This document shows positions 10,023 through 20,538 of a DNA stretch of 64,000 bases, piece by piece. Positions within the stretch are counted from its first letter, which is position 1, and every line of letters begins with the position of its first letter. The position numbers and the translations under genes were made by a program. Origin of the DNA: Rodentibacter genomosp. 2 (GTDB taxonomy: Bacteria > Pseudomonadota > Gammaproteobacteria > Enterobacterales > Pasteurellaceae); NCBI GenBank assembly GCA_001999425.1, contig MLHP01000002.1, positions 108,022 through 172,021 on the forward strand. Direction: 5' to 3'. The notes beneath the pieces were generated by a model. It saw only the letters and a list, made by a program, of their open reading frames with translations. It ran no database searches and had not been told where the DNA came from.

Positions 10023-10024
10023 TT

Positions 10025-10903
10025 TTATCTTGAATCCCGAAAACGAGAAGGGCTCAAACCAGTGTAACGTTTAAAGATTCGTGAAAAATATAATTGATCG
10101 TCATAACCTAATTGGCGGGCAATATGATAAATAGGTTCGCCAGAAGCATGTAATAAATGTTTTGCTTTAATCATTCTTTGCTCTTCCCGCCATTTTACGA
10201 TACTTGTGCCAATTTGCTGGGCAAATAAGTGGGTGAGTCGAGAGGTGGACATACAAGCCTGCTTGGCTATTTCATTAATCGTATAGTTTTTATCAATATT
10301 ATCGGAAATAAAATGGCAAGTTTCGAGTATTCGGGGATCAAGCATTCTTTGTTTATTTGCCGGGTCAAATCGAAAACAACGAATTAATAACTGTTCCAAC
10401 AAACACATTGAGATAGCTTCCGAAAGTGGATCATCAGAATTATATTCCGCTTCAATCTGTAAAAATAAAGAGAGAATCTCTTGATAGCGTTGTTCATCGG
10501 GAATGGTCAGTCTTCCTACATTATTAACCGTATCAGTCCATTTAACCCAATCCAGCCAAAATGCTCTCGGGCGAAAATAAATCCATTGATGGTGCCAACT
10601 TGGCGAATTATTGGCTCGATGGTAATAATGAACAGCATTTGGCGGAAATAAAAGCAAATCCCTGACTTGGCAATGAAATGCCTCTTTCCCTTGAAATATT
10701 CGCCCCTCTCCTTTTGTTGTGAGATTAATGATATATCCCCTCATTCCATGAGGACGGTTAATCGTAAAATCCAACTCACTATTTTCTTCAATCGGTGTAC
10801 AACCGGCAACTAAATAGGCGTTAAAGTTATAGCCGGGTAATAATGGATTCTGTTGAACATTATTTTTATTTCTTATTTTCATACTATCTTTTAAATTGCA
10901 CAT
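10025..10903 (-). CDS. araC: Arabinose operon regulator AraC
   Basis: A 292-residue transcription factor, the length of E. coli AraC. The N-terminal arm and jelly-roll arabinose/dimerisation domain (PLLPGYNFNAYLVAG, RPHGMRGYIINLTTKGEG, HHQWIYFRPRAFW) and two C-terminal helix-turn-helix units (INEIAKQACMSTSRLTHLFAQ; IYHIARQLGYDDQLYFSRIF) are clear. The start is uncertain: ATG at 10903 or ATG at 10882; neither has a strong ribosome-binding site, and the second is closer to the E. coli N-terminus. Unlike the usual enterobacterial layout, araC is co-directional with and just upstream of araBA, not divergent. Confidence 0.93.
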   Translation of the reverse strand: MCNLKDSMKIRNKNNVQQNPLLPGYNFNAYLVAGCTPIEENSELDFTINRPHGMRGYIINLTTKGEGRIFQGKEAFHCQVRDLLLFPPNAVHYYHRANNSPSWHHQWIYFRPRAFWLDWVKWTDTVNNVGRLTIPDEQRYQEILSLFLQIEAEYNSDDPLSEAISMCLLEQLLIRCFRFDPANKQRMLDPRILETCHFISDNIDKNYTINEIAKQACMSTSRLTHLFAQQIGTSIVKWREEQRMIKAKHLLHASGEPIYHIARQLGYDDQLYFSRIFKRYTGLSPSRFRDSR

Positions 10904-10970
10904 ACTACTTAAGGTATTGTTCTAACAAAAATTAGTTCATCAACATAGATATAATACAGATGAAGATAAA

Positions 10971-11003
10971 GCAAAATGCGGAGAATAAACCATCCGCATT
11001 ATT
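10971..11003 (-). terminator. Terminator between araH and araC
   Basis: The arms AATGCGGA (10975-10982) and TCCGCATT (10993-11000) form a perfect 8-bp stem with a ten-base loop. The minus-strand tail is TTTTGC then TTT, so termination may be partial. Confidence 0.65.
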
Positions 11004-11017
11004 GCCTATTCACATTT

Positions 11018-11986
11018 TTACTTTATTAGTTTCTGTTTGTATCTATCAAATATGACGGCAATTAATAGAATCAGACCTCTTACAACATATTGAGAAAACG
11101 GCGAGATATTTAATAAATTCATCGCATTTTCAATGGTACCTAGAATTAATACTCCTGCTATGATAAATGAAATTTTAGCTACGCCACCGTTCAAAGATAC
11201 GCCGCCAAGTACGCAAGCTGAAATTGCCACTAATTCAAAACCAATGGAAGTCATGGGTTGTCCGCTTGTCATTCTAGCAGCAAGAATAACACCGGCTAGC
11301 GCAGAAATTGCTCCGGATACAACAAAAATAATTAATTTCGTGCGATCTACATTAATGCCGGCTAATCGTGCCGCTTCCTCATTACCACCGATTGCCAAAG
11401 TATTACGTCCGTAGGTAGTTTTACTTAATAAAAAACCAAAGATAGCAACACAAATAACGGTAAATAGAATTGGTAGGGGAATTCCAAATAAATTTTGATA
11501 TCCCAATTCAAAAAATTCTTCTTTTGTAATACCTACTGCTTTACCGTCAGAAATAATATAACCGAAGCCACGTGCAATTTGCATACTTGCCAATGTTGTA
11601 ATTAAGGAATTAATTTTTAATTTCGCAATAACAAAACCATTTATTAAACCGATTAAAGCTCCTAGTGAAACGCCTGACAACACACCTAACGTGACACTTT
11701 GAGTAAGATTAATCACTGTTGCAGTGACAACACCAGCGCACGCAATTACAGAAGCGACAGATAAATCAATTTCACCGGCAGCAAGACAAAATAACATACC
11801 GCAAGCAACCATACCGCTCATTGAAATGGCTAGCCCTAACCCTTTCATATTAATAACAGTTGCAAAATTGGGAATAAATAAACAAGCAGAAATAAAAATA
11901 ACAGCAAAAATTAACAACATACCATAGGCATTCCAAATTTTATTAAATCTGCTCATATTGTGAGTTTGAGAAGTTGCTGAAGTCAT
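11018..11986 (-). CDS. araH: L-arabinose ABC transporter permease AraH
   Basis: Membrane-spanning subunit of the AraFGH arabinose importer, carbohydrate uptake class 2 (ribose/galactose type). The 322-residue form starting MTSATSQTHN is chosen because TAAGGAGAAT precedes that ATG; the longer frame to 12046 overlaps araG and lacks such a site. The sequence is very close to E. coli AraH (NMKGLGLAISMSGMVACGMLFCLA, INSLITTLA, AIGGNEEAARLAGI, ISACVLGGVSLNGG, NLLNISPFSQYVVRG). About eight to ten hydrophobic segments. Third gene of the araFGH operon. Confidence 0.96.
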   Translation of the reverse strand: MTSATSQTHNMSRFNKIWNAYGMLLIFAVIFISACLFIPNFATVINMKGLGLAISMSGMVACGMLFCLAAGEIDLSVASVIACAGVVTATVINLTQSVTLGVLSGVSLGALIGLINGFVIAKLKINSLITTLASMQIARGFGYIISDGKAVGITKEEFFELGYQNLFGIPLPILFTVICVAIFGFLLSKTTYGRNTLAIGGNEEAARLAGINVDRTKLIIFVVSGAISALAGVILAARMTSGQPMTSIGFELVAISACVLGGVSLNGGVAKISFIIAGVLILGTIENAMNLLNISPFSQYVVRGLILLIAVIFDRYKQKLIK

Positions 11987-12002
11987 AAAAATTCTCCTTA
12001 TA

Positions 12003-13520
12003 TTACTTAGCTCCGGTTTCAATGCTATCGGCTTCCACCATAGCAAGTTTCAAAACACGCTCTTCCGTTGCCTCTTCACGTTCTACAACACCTGTAATTT
12101 GTCGATTTCTCATTACCACAATGCGATCGGATAAACCGATAACCTCAGGTAAATCACTTGAAATCACAATGATTGCTATCTTTTCATCAGCCAGTTTAAA
12201 AATCAGATCATAGATTTCGGATTTTGCTCCCACATCAATACCTCGTGTCGGCTCATCCAATAGGAGTACTTTAATATCCTCGGATAACCATCGCCCTAAA
12301 ATGACTTTTTGTTGATTTCCACCGGATAAATTCATAATAAGTTGATTAATGGAAGGCGTTTTCACATTCATTTGTCGGCATTGTTTCTCTGCATTTTGTT
12401 TTTCCCAAAATTCATTAATGATGAATTTAAAGAAATTATGGGAGCGTCTTGCGCTTAAATTAATGTTTTCTGCCACGCTCGCCAAAGGAATAATTCCTTC
12501 TTTTTTTCGATCCTCTGGGCATAGTACTATGCCTTGCTCAATAGCATCTTTGGGGCAGGTTATATTGATACTTTTTCCGTCTAACTCAATATTTCCTTGA
12601 GTCATCGGATCCGCACCAAAAATAATTTTAAATAACTCCGAACGACCGGCACCAACCAATCCAAATAATCCGAGAATCTCTCCTGCCTTCACTTCAAGAT
12701 TAAAATTTCCCGGCAACTTTTTACTTGAAAGAGCGGTCAGTTTTAACCGTGTTTTTCCAATTTCTCTTGAACGATAATGATAAATATCACCCAAATTACG
12801 CCCAACCATACTACGTACCAACGTGTCATTATTAATCTTTGACAGATCCGAAAATGTTTCAACAAATTGACCGTCTTTCAATACGGTAATTTCATCACTA
12901 ATACGGAAAATTTCTTCCATTCGGTGAGAAACATACAGAATAACTTTTCCTTCTGCTTTCAATTCTTCAATCACTGCAAACAACTTTTCGATTTCAGGTG
13001 CAGACAAGCTGCTAGTCGGTTCATCAAACGCAATAATTTTCGCTCCTCGGCTCAATGCTTTTGCAATTTCAATCATTTGCCACTGACCAATGGAAAGTTC
13101 TCTCAAAGGAGTATTTGGGGAAATATTTAAAGCTAATTTATCCAAGTATTTTTGCGTACGGATTACTAATTCTTTCCGATTAACCAGCCCAAAAGAATGG
13201 GGGAGCTGCCCTAAACAAAGATTTTCTGCAACCGTCATGTCCGGTACGATATTTAATTCTTGATAAATAATGGCAACTCCGGCGAGTAAAGCATCTTTTG
13301 TAGTGCGAAATGTAAGAGAGCGCCCCCCGATATGCATTTTCCCTTCCGTCGGCAAATAATTACCACTTAAAATTTTCAGTAAGGTAGATTTACCGGCACC
13401 ATTTTCCCCCATGAGGGCATGTACTTTTCCTTCATAACATTTAAACGAAACATTTTGTAATGCTTTAACACCAGGAAAAGATTTGCTAATTTGGTCAAAT
13501 TCTAAATAAGGAATTTGCAT
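12003..13520 (-). CDS. araG: L-arabinose ABC transporter ATP-binding protein AraG
   Basis: A 505-residue protein with two fused ABC ATPase domains, as in RbsA/MglA/AraG. The first half has Walker [10 protein letters not shown] (about 38-46), signature [15 protein letters not shown] and Walker [11 protein letters not shown]. The second half has a degenerate Walker A ([11 protein letters not shown]), signature [15 protein letters not shown] and [12 protein letters not shown]. It energises arabinose import with AraF and AraH. It ends 16 bases before the araH start. Confidence 0.96.
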   Translation of the reverse strand: MQIPYLEFDQISKSFPGVKALQNVSFKCYEGKVHALMGENGAGKSTLLKILSGNYLPTEGKMHIGGRSLTFRTTKDALLAGVAIIYQELNIVPDMTVAENLCLGQLPHSFGLVNRKELVIRTQKYLDKLALNISPNTPLRELSIGQWQMIEIAKALSRGAKIIAFDEPTSSLSAPEIEKLFAVIEELKAEGKVILYVSHRMEEIFRISDEITVLKDGQFVETFSDLSKINNDTLVRSMVGRNLGDIYHYRSREIGKTRLKLTALSSKKLPGNFNLEVKAGEILGLFGLVGAGRSELFKIIFGADPMTQGNIELDGKSINITCPKDAIEQGIVLCPEDRKKEGIIPLASVAENINLSARRSHNFFKFIINEFWEKQNAEKQCRQMNVKTPSINQLIMNLSGGNQQKVILGRWLSEDIKVLLLDEPTRGIDVGAKSEIYDLIFKLADEKIAIIVISSDLPEVIGLSDRIVVMRNRQITGVVEREEATEERVLKLAMVEADSIETGAK

Positions 13521-13558
13521 AAATATTTCCTCCTTACTGATATTTTAATTACATTCAA

Positions 13559-14560
13559 TTAAAGCCCTTTTTTCTCCAGTTCCAATTTAAAGTTTTCTCG
13601 GGTCAATAATACAGGATCACCAATTGGTGTATATTTTGGCGGCTCAACCCCTTCTTTAACCCATTTATAAAGCATTTCCGTGCTACGATAGCCGTGTACA
13701 TCGGGGCTTGGCAGTAATGATCCGATAAAACCGGTCATCTTAGGCTTTGAAAGTTCACTCACGGCATCCGTCCCATTGATACCGATACCGACAACATTTT
13801 CAGCTTTAAAGCCCTGTCCTTCCGTAGCCCGAATGCCCCCTAACACGGTATTATCATTCATCCCGACAATTAACCAATTTTTCACTTCGGGGTGCTGTAC
13901 TAACATGGCATTAGCGGCATCTAGCGCTCCCGGAATATCATTACTTTTGGTTGGTGATTTATAGATTTGTTTTTCAGGGAAGCCTGCTTTGATTAACGCG
14001 GAAATAGATCCATCCGTACGGCGACGTGCAGTATCCAATTCGTCTGCGGTGATAGCTAATACTGCTGTCTCATTGACATTCCAACCACGTTTTTGCATTT
14101 CTTTATACAATTCTAAACCTTGACGTTCACCAATTTCCGTTGCAGCCATCATGATAATCGGCACATTATTCATAGGTTCCCCAGCGGCATTTAAAAATTG
14201 ATCATCAACAGTAATTACTTTCAGATCATAAGAACGCGCCTTTGCCATAATGGCCGGTCCCAATTTAGGATCAGGTGTACAAATAACAAAACCTTTTGCA
14301 CCGCTTGCTGCTAAATTATCTATAGCATTCAATGTTTTTTCGCCGTCAGGAATTGCCATTTTTATAATTTGAACATCACCAAGATCTTTGGCGGCTTTAT
14401 CCGCAAATGCCCATTCTGTTTGGAACCACGGTTCCTCCGGCTGTTTCACCAAAAAACCTAATTTCATAGTCTCTGTCGCTTGAATAGAGATAGAGGTAAA
14501 ACCTGTCGTAGCCAATACTGAAGCAGCTATTAATGATTTTAAAAAATTTCGTTTATTCAT
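13559..14560 (-). CDS. araF: L-arabinose-binding periplasmic protein AraF
   Basis: A 333-residue sugar-binding protein, close in length to E. coli AraF. A signal peptide (positive MNKRNFLK, hydrophobic core, cleavage near residue 28 before ATETMKLG) exports it to the periplasm. The mature part begins KLGFLVKQPEEPWFQTEW and carries family segments IDNLAASGAKGFVICTPDPKLG, NNVPIIMMAATEIG and VGMNDNTVLGGIRA. First gene of araFGH; it should be the most highly expressed. A GAGGATC ribosome-binding site precedes the ATG. Confidence 0.96.
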   Translation of the reverse strand: MNKRNFLKSLIAASVLATTGFTSISIQATETMKLGFLVKQPEEPWFQTEWAFADKAAKDLGDVQIIKMAIPDGEKTLNAIDNLAASGAKGFVICTPDPKLGPAIMAKARSYDLKVITVDDQFLNAAGEPMNNVPIIMMAATEIGERQGLELYKEMQKRGWNVNETAVLAITADELDTARRRTDGSISALIKAGFPEKQIYKSPTKSNDIPGALDAANAMLVQHPEVKNWLIVGMNDNTVLGGIRATEGQGFKAENVVGIGINGTDAVSELSKPKMTGFIGSLLPSPDVHGYRSTEMLYKWVKEGVEPPKYTPIGDPVLLTRENFKLELEKKGL

Positions 14561-14647
14561 TGCGAGATCCTCAATATAAATATATCAATAAATGAACATT
14601 ACCTCTTAAGAACAGCTTACTTAACACGCTTACCGTTCGGTAGTCGC

Positions 14648-14691
14648 ATGATACTGTATTTATTAATCATTAAAATGAGATCTGGATCACA
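14648..14691 (-). promoter_or_regulatory. araFGH promoter with CRP site
   Basis: On the minus strand a CRP-like TGTGA-N6-TCTCA (14676-14691, one mismatch in the core arms) lies upstream of a -10-like TATCAT (14648-14653). A start near 14642 would place the CRP centre near -41.5, a class II arrangement. I could not identify AraC half-sites here with confidence. The leader would be about 80 bases. Confidence 0.55.
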
Positions 14692-14796
14692 GTATGAATT
14701 TATTGCAAAATAATCCATATATTCAGCAAATCCATCCTGACAAATAAATAAATTCAATTACAAATAGCGCTTTTATTCAAAAAGAAAAACTGAAGT

Positions 14797-14836
14797 AAAA
14801 AAATGACGCACGATAAAAATAGTGCGTCATTTTTGT
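14797..14836 (-). terminator. Terminator of mfd
   Basis: The arms ATGACGCAC (14803-14811) and GTGCGTCAT (14822-14830) form a 9-bp stem with A-run and T-run flanks. It lies 40-80 bases past the mfd stop. Confidence 0.85.
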
Positions 14837-14875
14837 AATCTAATTTCTTCAATGTAATACAACCGTTAAAAAATC

Positions 14876-17800
14876 TTACTCAAGCAAAAACTTGATTAAA
14901 TTCACCACAAATTCCAACCGCACTTTATTATCTGAAAGATCTTTCATAAACTTAAATTTCGACGGTCCGTCAAAACGATAGACAATCGGTTCTTTTTGAA
15001 TAAGCTGAATAAATTTTTCCGGTGCGACTTGTGTTGTCGGTGAAAATTCAATAAAGCCCCCTTGTGTGCCGGCATCAATACGAAGTACTTTTAAAGGCTC
15101 GATCAATAAATGCAGTTCGGCAATTTGCAGTAAATTTTTTGTTGCTTCCGGTAACAATCCAAAACGGTCGATCAATTCGACTTTTAATTCATCTAATTCT
15201 TGTTTTGTCTCGGCGGCGGCAATACGTTTGTAGAAGGATAACCGCATATTCACATCGCCTAAATATTCATCCGGTAACAATGCCGCGACTCTCAGTTCGA
15301 TTTCAGCGTGCTGTCGGGTTAATTCTTCTAAAGACGGCTCACGTCCTTCTTTTAAGGCTTTCACCGCCGCATCAAGCAATTCCATATAAAGGGAAAAACC
15401 GATGGTTTCAATTTGTCCGCTTTGTTCATTCCCCAACAGCTCACCTGCACCACGAATTTCTAAATCATGAGTGGCAAGAATAAAGCCCGCGCCAAGATTA
15501 TCTAAACTTTCCAAAGCTTCAAGGCGGCGTTGAGCATCTTTTGTCATCATTTTCGGAGGAGGGGTAAGTAAGTAGGCATAGGCTTGATGATGAGAACGCC
15601 CTACCCGACCACGTAATTGATGTAATTGTGCCAGACCAAAATGATCCGCCCGTTCGATGATAATCGTATTTGCCGTTGGAACATCAATGCCCGTCTCAAT
15701 AATTGTTGAACAAACCAACACATTATAGCGTTGATGATGAAAATCGCTCATCACCCGTTCTAACTCACGCTCACGCATTTGCCCGTGTCCTACCACCACT
15801 CGGGCTTCCGGTACAAGTGCAGTCAATTTTTCTGCCGTATTTTCAATACTCGCCACATCATTATGTAAATAATATACCTGTCCGCCACGCAAAATTTCAC
15901 GCAAGATGGCTTCACGTACCACTAAATCATCCTTTTGACGAACAAAGGTTTTAATACTCAAGCGGCGAGCCGGCGGCGTGGAAATAATGGAGAGATCACG
16001 AATACCGTTCATTGCCATATTAAGGGTGCGTGGGATCGGGGTTGCCGTCAGGGTGAGAATATCGATATTGGCACGTAGTTGCTTAATTTTTTCTTTTTGC
16101 CCCACGCCAAAACGGTGTTCTTCATCAATAATCAGCAAACCGAGATCGTGAAATTTCACATCTGATTGAATCAGTTTATGGGTGCCGATCAAAATATCCA
16201 CTTTACCTTCTGCCAGATTTTGCAGAATTTGTTTTTGTTCTTTCGCTGTTTTAAAACGCGATAGTACTTCTACATTCACCGGTAAATTGGCAAAACGATC
16301 TTTAAAGTTTTCATAATGTTGCTGTGCAAGCAATGTCGTCGGCACTAAAACCGCCACTTGTTTATGATTCATCACCGCTAAAAATGCTGCTCGCATCGCT
16401 ACTTCGGTTTTACCAAAGCCTACATCGCCACAAACTAAACGATCCATCGCTTTGGGCTGACACATATCTGAAATCACAGCATTAATCGCCATTTCTTGAT
16501 CATGGGTTTCTTCAAAAGGGAAAGTTGCCGCAAATTGTTGAAATTCTTCACGATCATATTTAAAGGCAAAGCCTTTTTTCGCCTCACGTTGTGCATAAAC
16601 ATCTAATAGATCCGCCGCCACATCGCGAATTTTTTCTGCGGCTTTATGACGAGATTTCGCCCAAGCCTCGTTACCCAGTTTATGTAATGGCGCACTTTCA
16701 TCAGATCCACCTACATAACGGCTAATCAAATGCAACGAGGTAACCGGCACATAAAGTTTGGATTCATTGGCATAATTCAGGAGTAAATATTCTGCTTGAA
16801 TTCCACCGGCATCAAGGGTTACCAAACCTCCATAACGCCCGACCCCATGATCCAAATGTACCACCGGTTGCCCGATTTTAAGTTCCGCCAAATTACGCAC
16901 AAGCGTATCAGGATTAATGGCTTTACGCTTATCACGCTGACGCTGTTGTACCCTTTCGCCCAGTAAATTCGCTTCACCAATAATAGCTAAGGGGGCAGAT
17001 TCCTCGATAATAAAGCCTTGCTCAAAAGCACTGACGAGCAAACTGAATTTTTCTTGCCCTGCTTGAGAGAGAGATTGAATTTGTTTCGGCTTAATTTTTA
17101 GTGGTTGAAGCAGATCTAGCAAGGTTTCCCGACGTCCTTCCGTTTCCACGGAAAACAATACATTGCCGTTAAAATGTTCAATAAATTGACGAAGTTGCCC
17201 GAAGGGTTCTTTTTGTTGTGATTGAATCGTGATAGTCGGCAATGAAGTAAGCGGTAAATTTTTCTGACGCACTGATGACCGCACTTTTTCATTTTTCAAT
17301 GTAATACGCGGGTAGTCTTTCAATTGGCGATTTACTTCATCAATATTTAACCACAAACGTTCCGGTGACAATAAGGGACGCATTGGATCCACTTTGCGTT
17401 GTTCATAACGCTGTTTTGCATCTTGATAAAAACGCTCCCCTTGTGCTTGATTTGCCTCCATATCCACAAACAAGGTTTGGGGGGGAAGATAGTCAAATAA
17501 GGTTGCCATTTCTGCAAAAAACAACGGCTGCCAATATTCAATACCGGAAATCAATGTTCCCTTACTAATTTGTTGATAAATATGTTCCGGATCGCGCCGA
17601 ATTTCCCCAAAAGTTTCTCGAAATTGTGTGCGAAAAAATTCAATACCTTTGTCATCAGTAGGAAATTCCTGTGCCGGCAGCAGATTAATAGATTGAATTT
17701 CATCTAGCGTACGTTGCGTATCCACATCAAAAGTGCGGATAGAGTCAATTTCATCATCAAAAAAATCTAATCGAAAAGGCACCGCACTTCCCATCGGAAA

Positions 17801-18316
17801 AAGATCAAGCAATGCCCCCCGCACTGCATATTCACCATGTTCCAATACTTGCTCTACGGCACGATAACCGGCTGATTCCAGTTGTAAACGCATTTTATCA
17901 ATAACAATGCGATCACCTTTTTTAATCAATAAAACATGATGTTGCAAATACTGTGGAGGGCAAAGACGCTGCATTAAAGTCGCAATCGGCAACAAAAAAA
18001 TGCCTTTTTTTGTATTTTGGAGATGAAAAAGCGCGCTGAGGCGGGAAGAAATAATATCTTGATGAGGCGAAAAAGTATCGTAAGGTAGCGTTTCCCAATC
18101 AGGAAAGAGTCTCACTTCTTGCTCGCTTAATTCCGATAAAATACCGGATAAACGAACCGCACTTCTGGTATCGGGTGTGACTACAACGGTTAAATGTTGG
18201 TGTTGTTCAGCAATCTCGCTAATTGCAAGGGCATCAGCGCCCTGCAAGACATTGCCTAAAATTTTATGATCGTTTGGGTTGGAAGGAATATTGAGTTGGA
18301 AAAAAGCGGTTTTCAT
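14876..18316 (-). CDS. mfd: Transcription-repair coupling factor
   Basis: A 1146-residue DNA translocase, nearly the same length as E. coli Mfd. It releases RNA polymerase stalled at lesions and recruits UvrA. Domains in order: UvrB-like N-terminal module (about 1-350); RNA-polymerase interaction domain ([15 protein letters not shown], about 470-550); RecG-like helicase motor with Walker [18 protein letters not shown] (about 620), DEEHRFG box, TATPIPRTL and the C-terminal helicase motifs [13 protein letters not shown] and QLRGRVGRS; then the TRCF domain. Stands alone between araF and the glycerophosphodiesterase gene. Confidence 0.97.
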   Translation of the reverse strand: MKTAFFQLNIPSNPNDHKILGNVLQGADALAISEIAEQHQHLTVVVTPDTRSAVRLSGILSELSEQEVRLFPDWETLPYDTFSPHQDIISSRLSALFHLQNTKKGIFLLPIATLMQRLCPPQYLQHHVLLIKKGDRIVIDKMRLQLESAGYRAVEQVLEHGEYAVRGALLDLFPMGSAVPFRLDFFDDEIDSIRTFDVDTQRTLDEIQSINLLPAQEFPTDDKGIEFFRTQFRETFGEIRRDPEHIYQQISKGTLISGIEYWQPLFFAEMATLFDYLPPQTLFVDMEANQAQGERFYQDAKQRYEQRKVDPMRPLLSPERLWLNIDEVNRQLKDYPRITLKNEKVRSSVRQKNLPLTSLPTITIQSQQKEPFGQLRQFIEHFNGNVLFSVETEGRRETLLDLLQPLKIKPKQIQSLSQAGQEKFSLLVSAFEQGFIIEESAPLAIIGEANLLGERVQQRQRDKRKAINPDTLVRNLAELKIGQPVVHLDHGVGRYGGLVTLDAGGIQAEYLLLNYANESKLYVPVTSLHLISRYVGGSDESAPLHKLGNEAWAKSRHKAAEKIRDVAADLLDVYAQREAKKGFAFKYDREEFQQFAATFPFEETHDQEMAINAVISDMCQPKAMDRLVCGDVGFGKTEVAMRAAFLAVMNHKQVAVLVPTTLLAQQHYENFKDRFANLPVNVEVLSRFKTAKEQKQILQNLAEGKVDILIGTHKLIQSDVKFHDLGLLIIDEEHRFGVGQKEKIKQLRANIDILTLTATPIPRTLNMAMNGIRDLSIISTPPARRLSIKTFVRQKDDLVVREAILREILRGGQVYYLHNDVASIENTAEKLTALVPEARVVVGHGQMRERELERVMSDFHHQRYNVLVCSTIIETGIDVPTANTIIIERADHFGLAQLHQLRGRVGRSHHQAYAYLLTPPPKMMTKDAQRRLEALESLDNLGAGFILATHDLEIRGAGELLGNEQSGQIETIGFSLYMELLDAAVKALKEGREPSLEELTRQHAEIELRVAALLPDEYLGDVNMRLSFYKRIAAAETKQELDELKVELIDRFGLLPEATKNLLQIAELHLLIEPLKVLRIDAGTQGGFIEFSPTTQVAPEKFIQLIQKEPIVYRFDGPSKFKFMKDLSDNKVRLEFVVNLIKFLLE

Positions 18317-18417
18317 GAATAATGCGTCAATCTCTTATAAAAATTGACGCTTAGTTTACTGAAATCAAAAATATCTTTCAATTAGAAACTGGTTGTAAAT
18401 ACAGTAAATTAATTTGT

Positions 18418-19245
18418 TTACCCCACTTTTTTCCCAGCTTTATTGATTAATTCTTTTAGATAAAAAATATCATCGTGGCTTAACATATCGATTAGTCCTT
18501 CGCTTAACCATTCCAGTACTTCACTTTCCACATCGTAACCATATTTTTTATTGTAGGTTTTTAAGGTAGGCTCATTATTTTGATATTCGTGCAAATACAA
18601 ACGGGTAATTAAGCCGGCTTTTTTATAAGCAATTAAATCTTCTTTGCTAATATAGTGATATTCACAGCATACACAACTTGCTTTCGAGCCTAATACCGCT
18701 TCAAGCTGTGCATTGTAGCGTGCAAGGGTAACAACCTGTAATTGTACTTCCGGGTAAAGCGTTTTGACGCGGTTAATTAAAACGTGATCAAAACCAAGTA
18801 ATTGAATGTTCTCAACCGAATTAGTGGCTTTAATTTCTTCGACTAGCACTTCTGCAAAACGCTGATGGTTTCGACGTTGTTTGGCTTCGACCACTAAACC
18901 GACATCATGTTCTACCGCCCAAAGCAGTACTTCCCTTAATTCCGGAATCGATGTGTTAGCAAATTCTTCGCCTTTTTTAATTCCAAAATCATATTGACGT
19001 AGTTCTGCTAGGGTCATCTGCTCTACATACCCCTCACCATTTGAAACCCGTTCAATAGAGAAATCGTGGATCACCACTAATTTTTCATCTTTGGTCATCG
19101 CAACATCAAGTTCAATACTTTTTGTGCCGGCTTCGACCGCCTTTTTAAAGGCAAGCATTGTGTTTTCCGGATATTTGTAACTATAGCCACGATGACTGTT
19201 CGCTAGGATGATACCTTGATTTGATACATTAAAATTAAAGCTCAT
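18418..19245 (-). CDS. Cytoplasmic glycerophosphodiester phosphodiesterase
   Basis: A 275-residue GDPD-family enzyme from the ATG at 19245 (AAGGGAA upstream; the longer frame to 19284 has no such site). Catalytic landmarks are present: SHRGYSYKYPENT near the N-terminus, SIELDVAMTKDEKLVVIHDFSIERV (acidic metal ligands and second His), and VEAKQRR. These enzymes hydrolyse glycerophosphodiesters to an alcohol plus sn-glycerol-3-phosphate. There is no signal peptide, so it should act in the cytoplasm like UgpQ, not like periplasmic GlpQ. It is divergent from an ABC importer operon, which suggests it processes what that importer brings in. Confidence 0.88.
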   Translation of the reverse strand: MSFNFNVSNQGIILANSHRGYSYKYPENTMLAFKKAVEAGTKSIELDVAMTKDEKLVVIHDFSIERVSNGEGYVEQMTLAELRQYDFGIKKGEEFANTSIPELREVLLWAVEHDVGLVVEAKQRRNHQRFAEVLVEEIKATNSVENIQLLGFDHVLINRVKTLYPEVQLQVVTLARYNAQLEAVLGSKASCVCCEYHYISKEDLIAYKKAGLITRLYLHEYQNNEPTLKTYNKKYGYDVESEVLEWLSEGLIDMLSHDDIFYLKELINKAGKKVG

Positions 19246-19399
19246 AATGAATTCCCTTTTTTTGATTTTATAATTTAAATTCATTTTATCGTCATAATAA
19301 CGAAAAAAGAAAGTTTTTTTACTATTAACCCCTGAATATTAGCAATTAAGTAATCAATATCACAAAGTAAAAAATAATTAGTTTATTTTTAAAATTCAT

Positions 19400-19422
19400 T
19401 TGAGTTTTGTTTTTAAACTCAA
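19400..19422. promoter_or_regulatory. 23-bp inverted-repeat operator on the importer promoter
   Basis: TTGAGTTT (19400-19407), seven bases, AAACTCAA (19415-19422): perfect 8-bp arms. It covers the -35 hexamer and the whole spacer of the promoter below. Length and AT-rich two-fold symmetry are like the operators of NagC/Mlc-type ROK repressors, and a ROK gene closes this operon. Assignment to that repressor is inference. Confidence 0.6.
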
Positions 19423-19428
19423 TATAGT
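19400..19428 (+). promoter_or_regulatory. Promoter of the ABC importer operon
   Basis: -35 TTGAGT (19400-19405), 17-base spacer, -10 TATAGT (19423-19428). Both hexamers are good matches to the sigma-70 consensus. The first gene starts 40 bases downstream with ribosome-binding site CGGAGAA. Confidence 0.65.
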
Positions 19429-19467
19429 TCACCTAAATCATCAAAGGCATTAGCCTCGGAGAATACT

Positions 19468-20538
19468 ATGGCAAAGTTAGAAATTAAGAATGTCACCAAG
19501 AAATTTGGTGATTTTTATGCAGCAAAAAACATTTCATTCGTTGCGGAAGAAGGTGAATTTGTGACGTTATTAGGCCCTAGTGGCTGTGGCAAGACTTCAC
19601 TACTAAAATTAATCGGTGGTTTTTATCAAGCTGATGAAGGAGAAGTGTTGATTGGCGATAAAAATGTGAATTTTGTACCGCCGGAAAAACGTAATACGGC
19701 AATGTGTTTCCAATCTTATGCTTTATTCCCGCATTTGAATGTGTCGCATAACATTTGTTATGGCTTACAACAGAAAAAAGTGGAGAAAAAAGAACAAGTT
19801 TCCCGCTTAAATATAGCGTTGAAGCAAATGGATCTTGAAATGCATAAACTTAAATTGCCAAATCAGCTTTCAGGAGGTCAGCAACAACGTGTCGCCTTAG
19901 CGCGTGCGATGGTAACGCGTCCCGATGTGATTTTATTTGATGAGCCGCTTTCTAACCTTGATGCCAAATTGCGTGAAAGTGTCCGTTTTGAAATCAAACA
20001 ACTATCTCGTCAATACAATTTAACCAGCATTTATGTAACCCACGATCAGGCAGAGGCATTAGCAATGTCCGATAAAATTATTGTGTTAAATAAAGGCAGT
20101 ATTGAACAAATCGGCACTCCGCAAGAGATTTATCACAAACCGAAGAATCGCTTTGTAGCGGATTTTATCGGGATTGCTAATATCTTAGAAGCCAATATCA
20201 CCCCACTGGGTGGGGATCGTTATCGTGTCGTTTCTGCCTTGGGAGATTTTGTTGCCCGCTCAGAAAAAGCACCGGTCGCAGAAAAAATCTATATTTGTTT
20301 CCGTCCGGAAGAAGCGGAGTTATGTGAAACTAAAAGTGAAAATACACAAAACCAATTTACTGTCGATGTATTACAAACGGCATTTATGGGTAATTTAACC
20401 GAAATACAGGCGGCCTTAATTTATCAACCAAATCAAAAAATCCGTTTGCAACTGATCAAATTCCCGAAATTATCAGAAAACAACCAGCTTACCTTTAGAC
20501 TATCGGAAACCGCTATTCACTTCTTGGAGGCTGTATGA
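19468..20538 (+). CDS. ABC transporter ATP-binding protein (PotA/FbpC/AfuC-like)
   Basis: A 356-residue importer ATPase. Walker A GPSGCGKTS (about 37-45), Q-loop MCFQSYALFPH, signature LSGGQQQRVALARAM (about 137), Walker B VILFDEPLSNLDA and H-loop YVTHDQAEA are intact. The C-terminal part (about 240-356) is a TOBE-type regulatory domain. Its type serves importers of iron, polyamines, 2-aminoethylphosphonate, sugar phosphates and related small molecules. Its stop overlaps the start of the next permease by four bases (ATGA). Confidence 0.92.
   Translation: MAKLEIKNVTKKFGDFYAAKNISFVAEEGEFVTLLGPSGCGKTSLLKLIGGFYQADEGEVLIGDKNVNFVPPEKRNTAMCFQSYALFPHLNVSHNICYGLQQKKVEKKEQVSRLNIALKQMDLEMHKLKLPNQLSGGQQQRVALARAMVTRPDVILFDEPLSNLDAKLRESVRFEIKQLSRQYNLTSIYVTHDQAEALAMSDKIIVLNKGSIEQIGTPQEIYHKPKNRFVADFIGIANILEANITPLGGDRYRVVSALGDFVARSEKAPVAEKIYICFRPEEAELCETKSENTQNQFTVDVLQTAFMGNLTEIQAALIYQPNQKIRLQLIKFPKLSENNQLTFRLSETAIHFLEAV

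Noticed and set aside
19272..19290. AT-rich palindromic patch near the glycerophosphodiesterase start
   Set aside because: AT composition alone explains short ATTTAAAT symmetry; no second copy of the 23-bp operator was found there.
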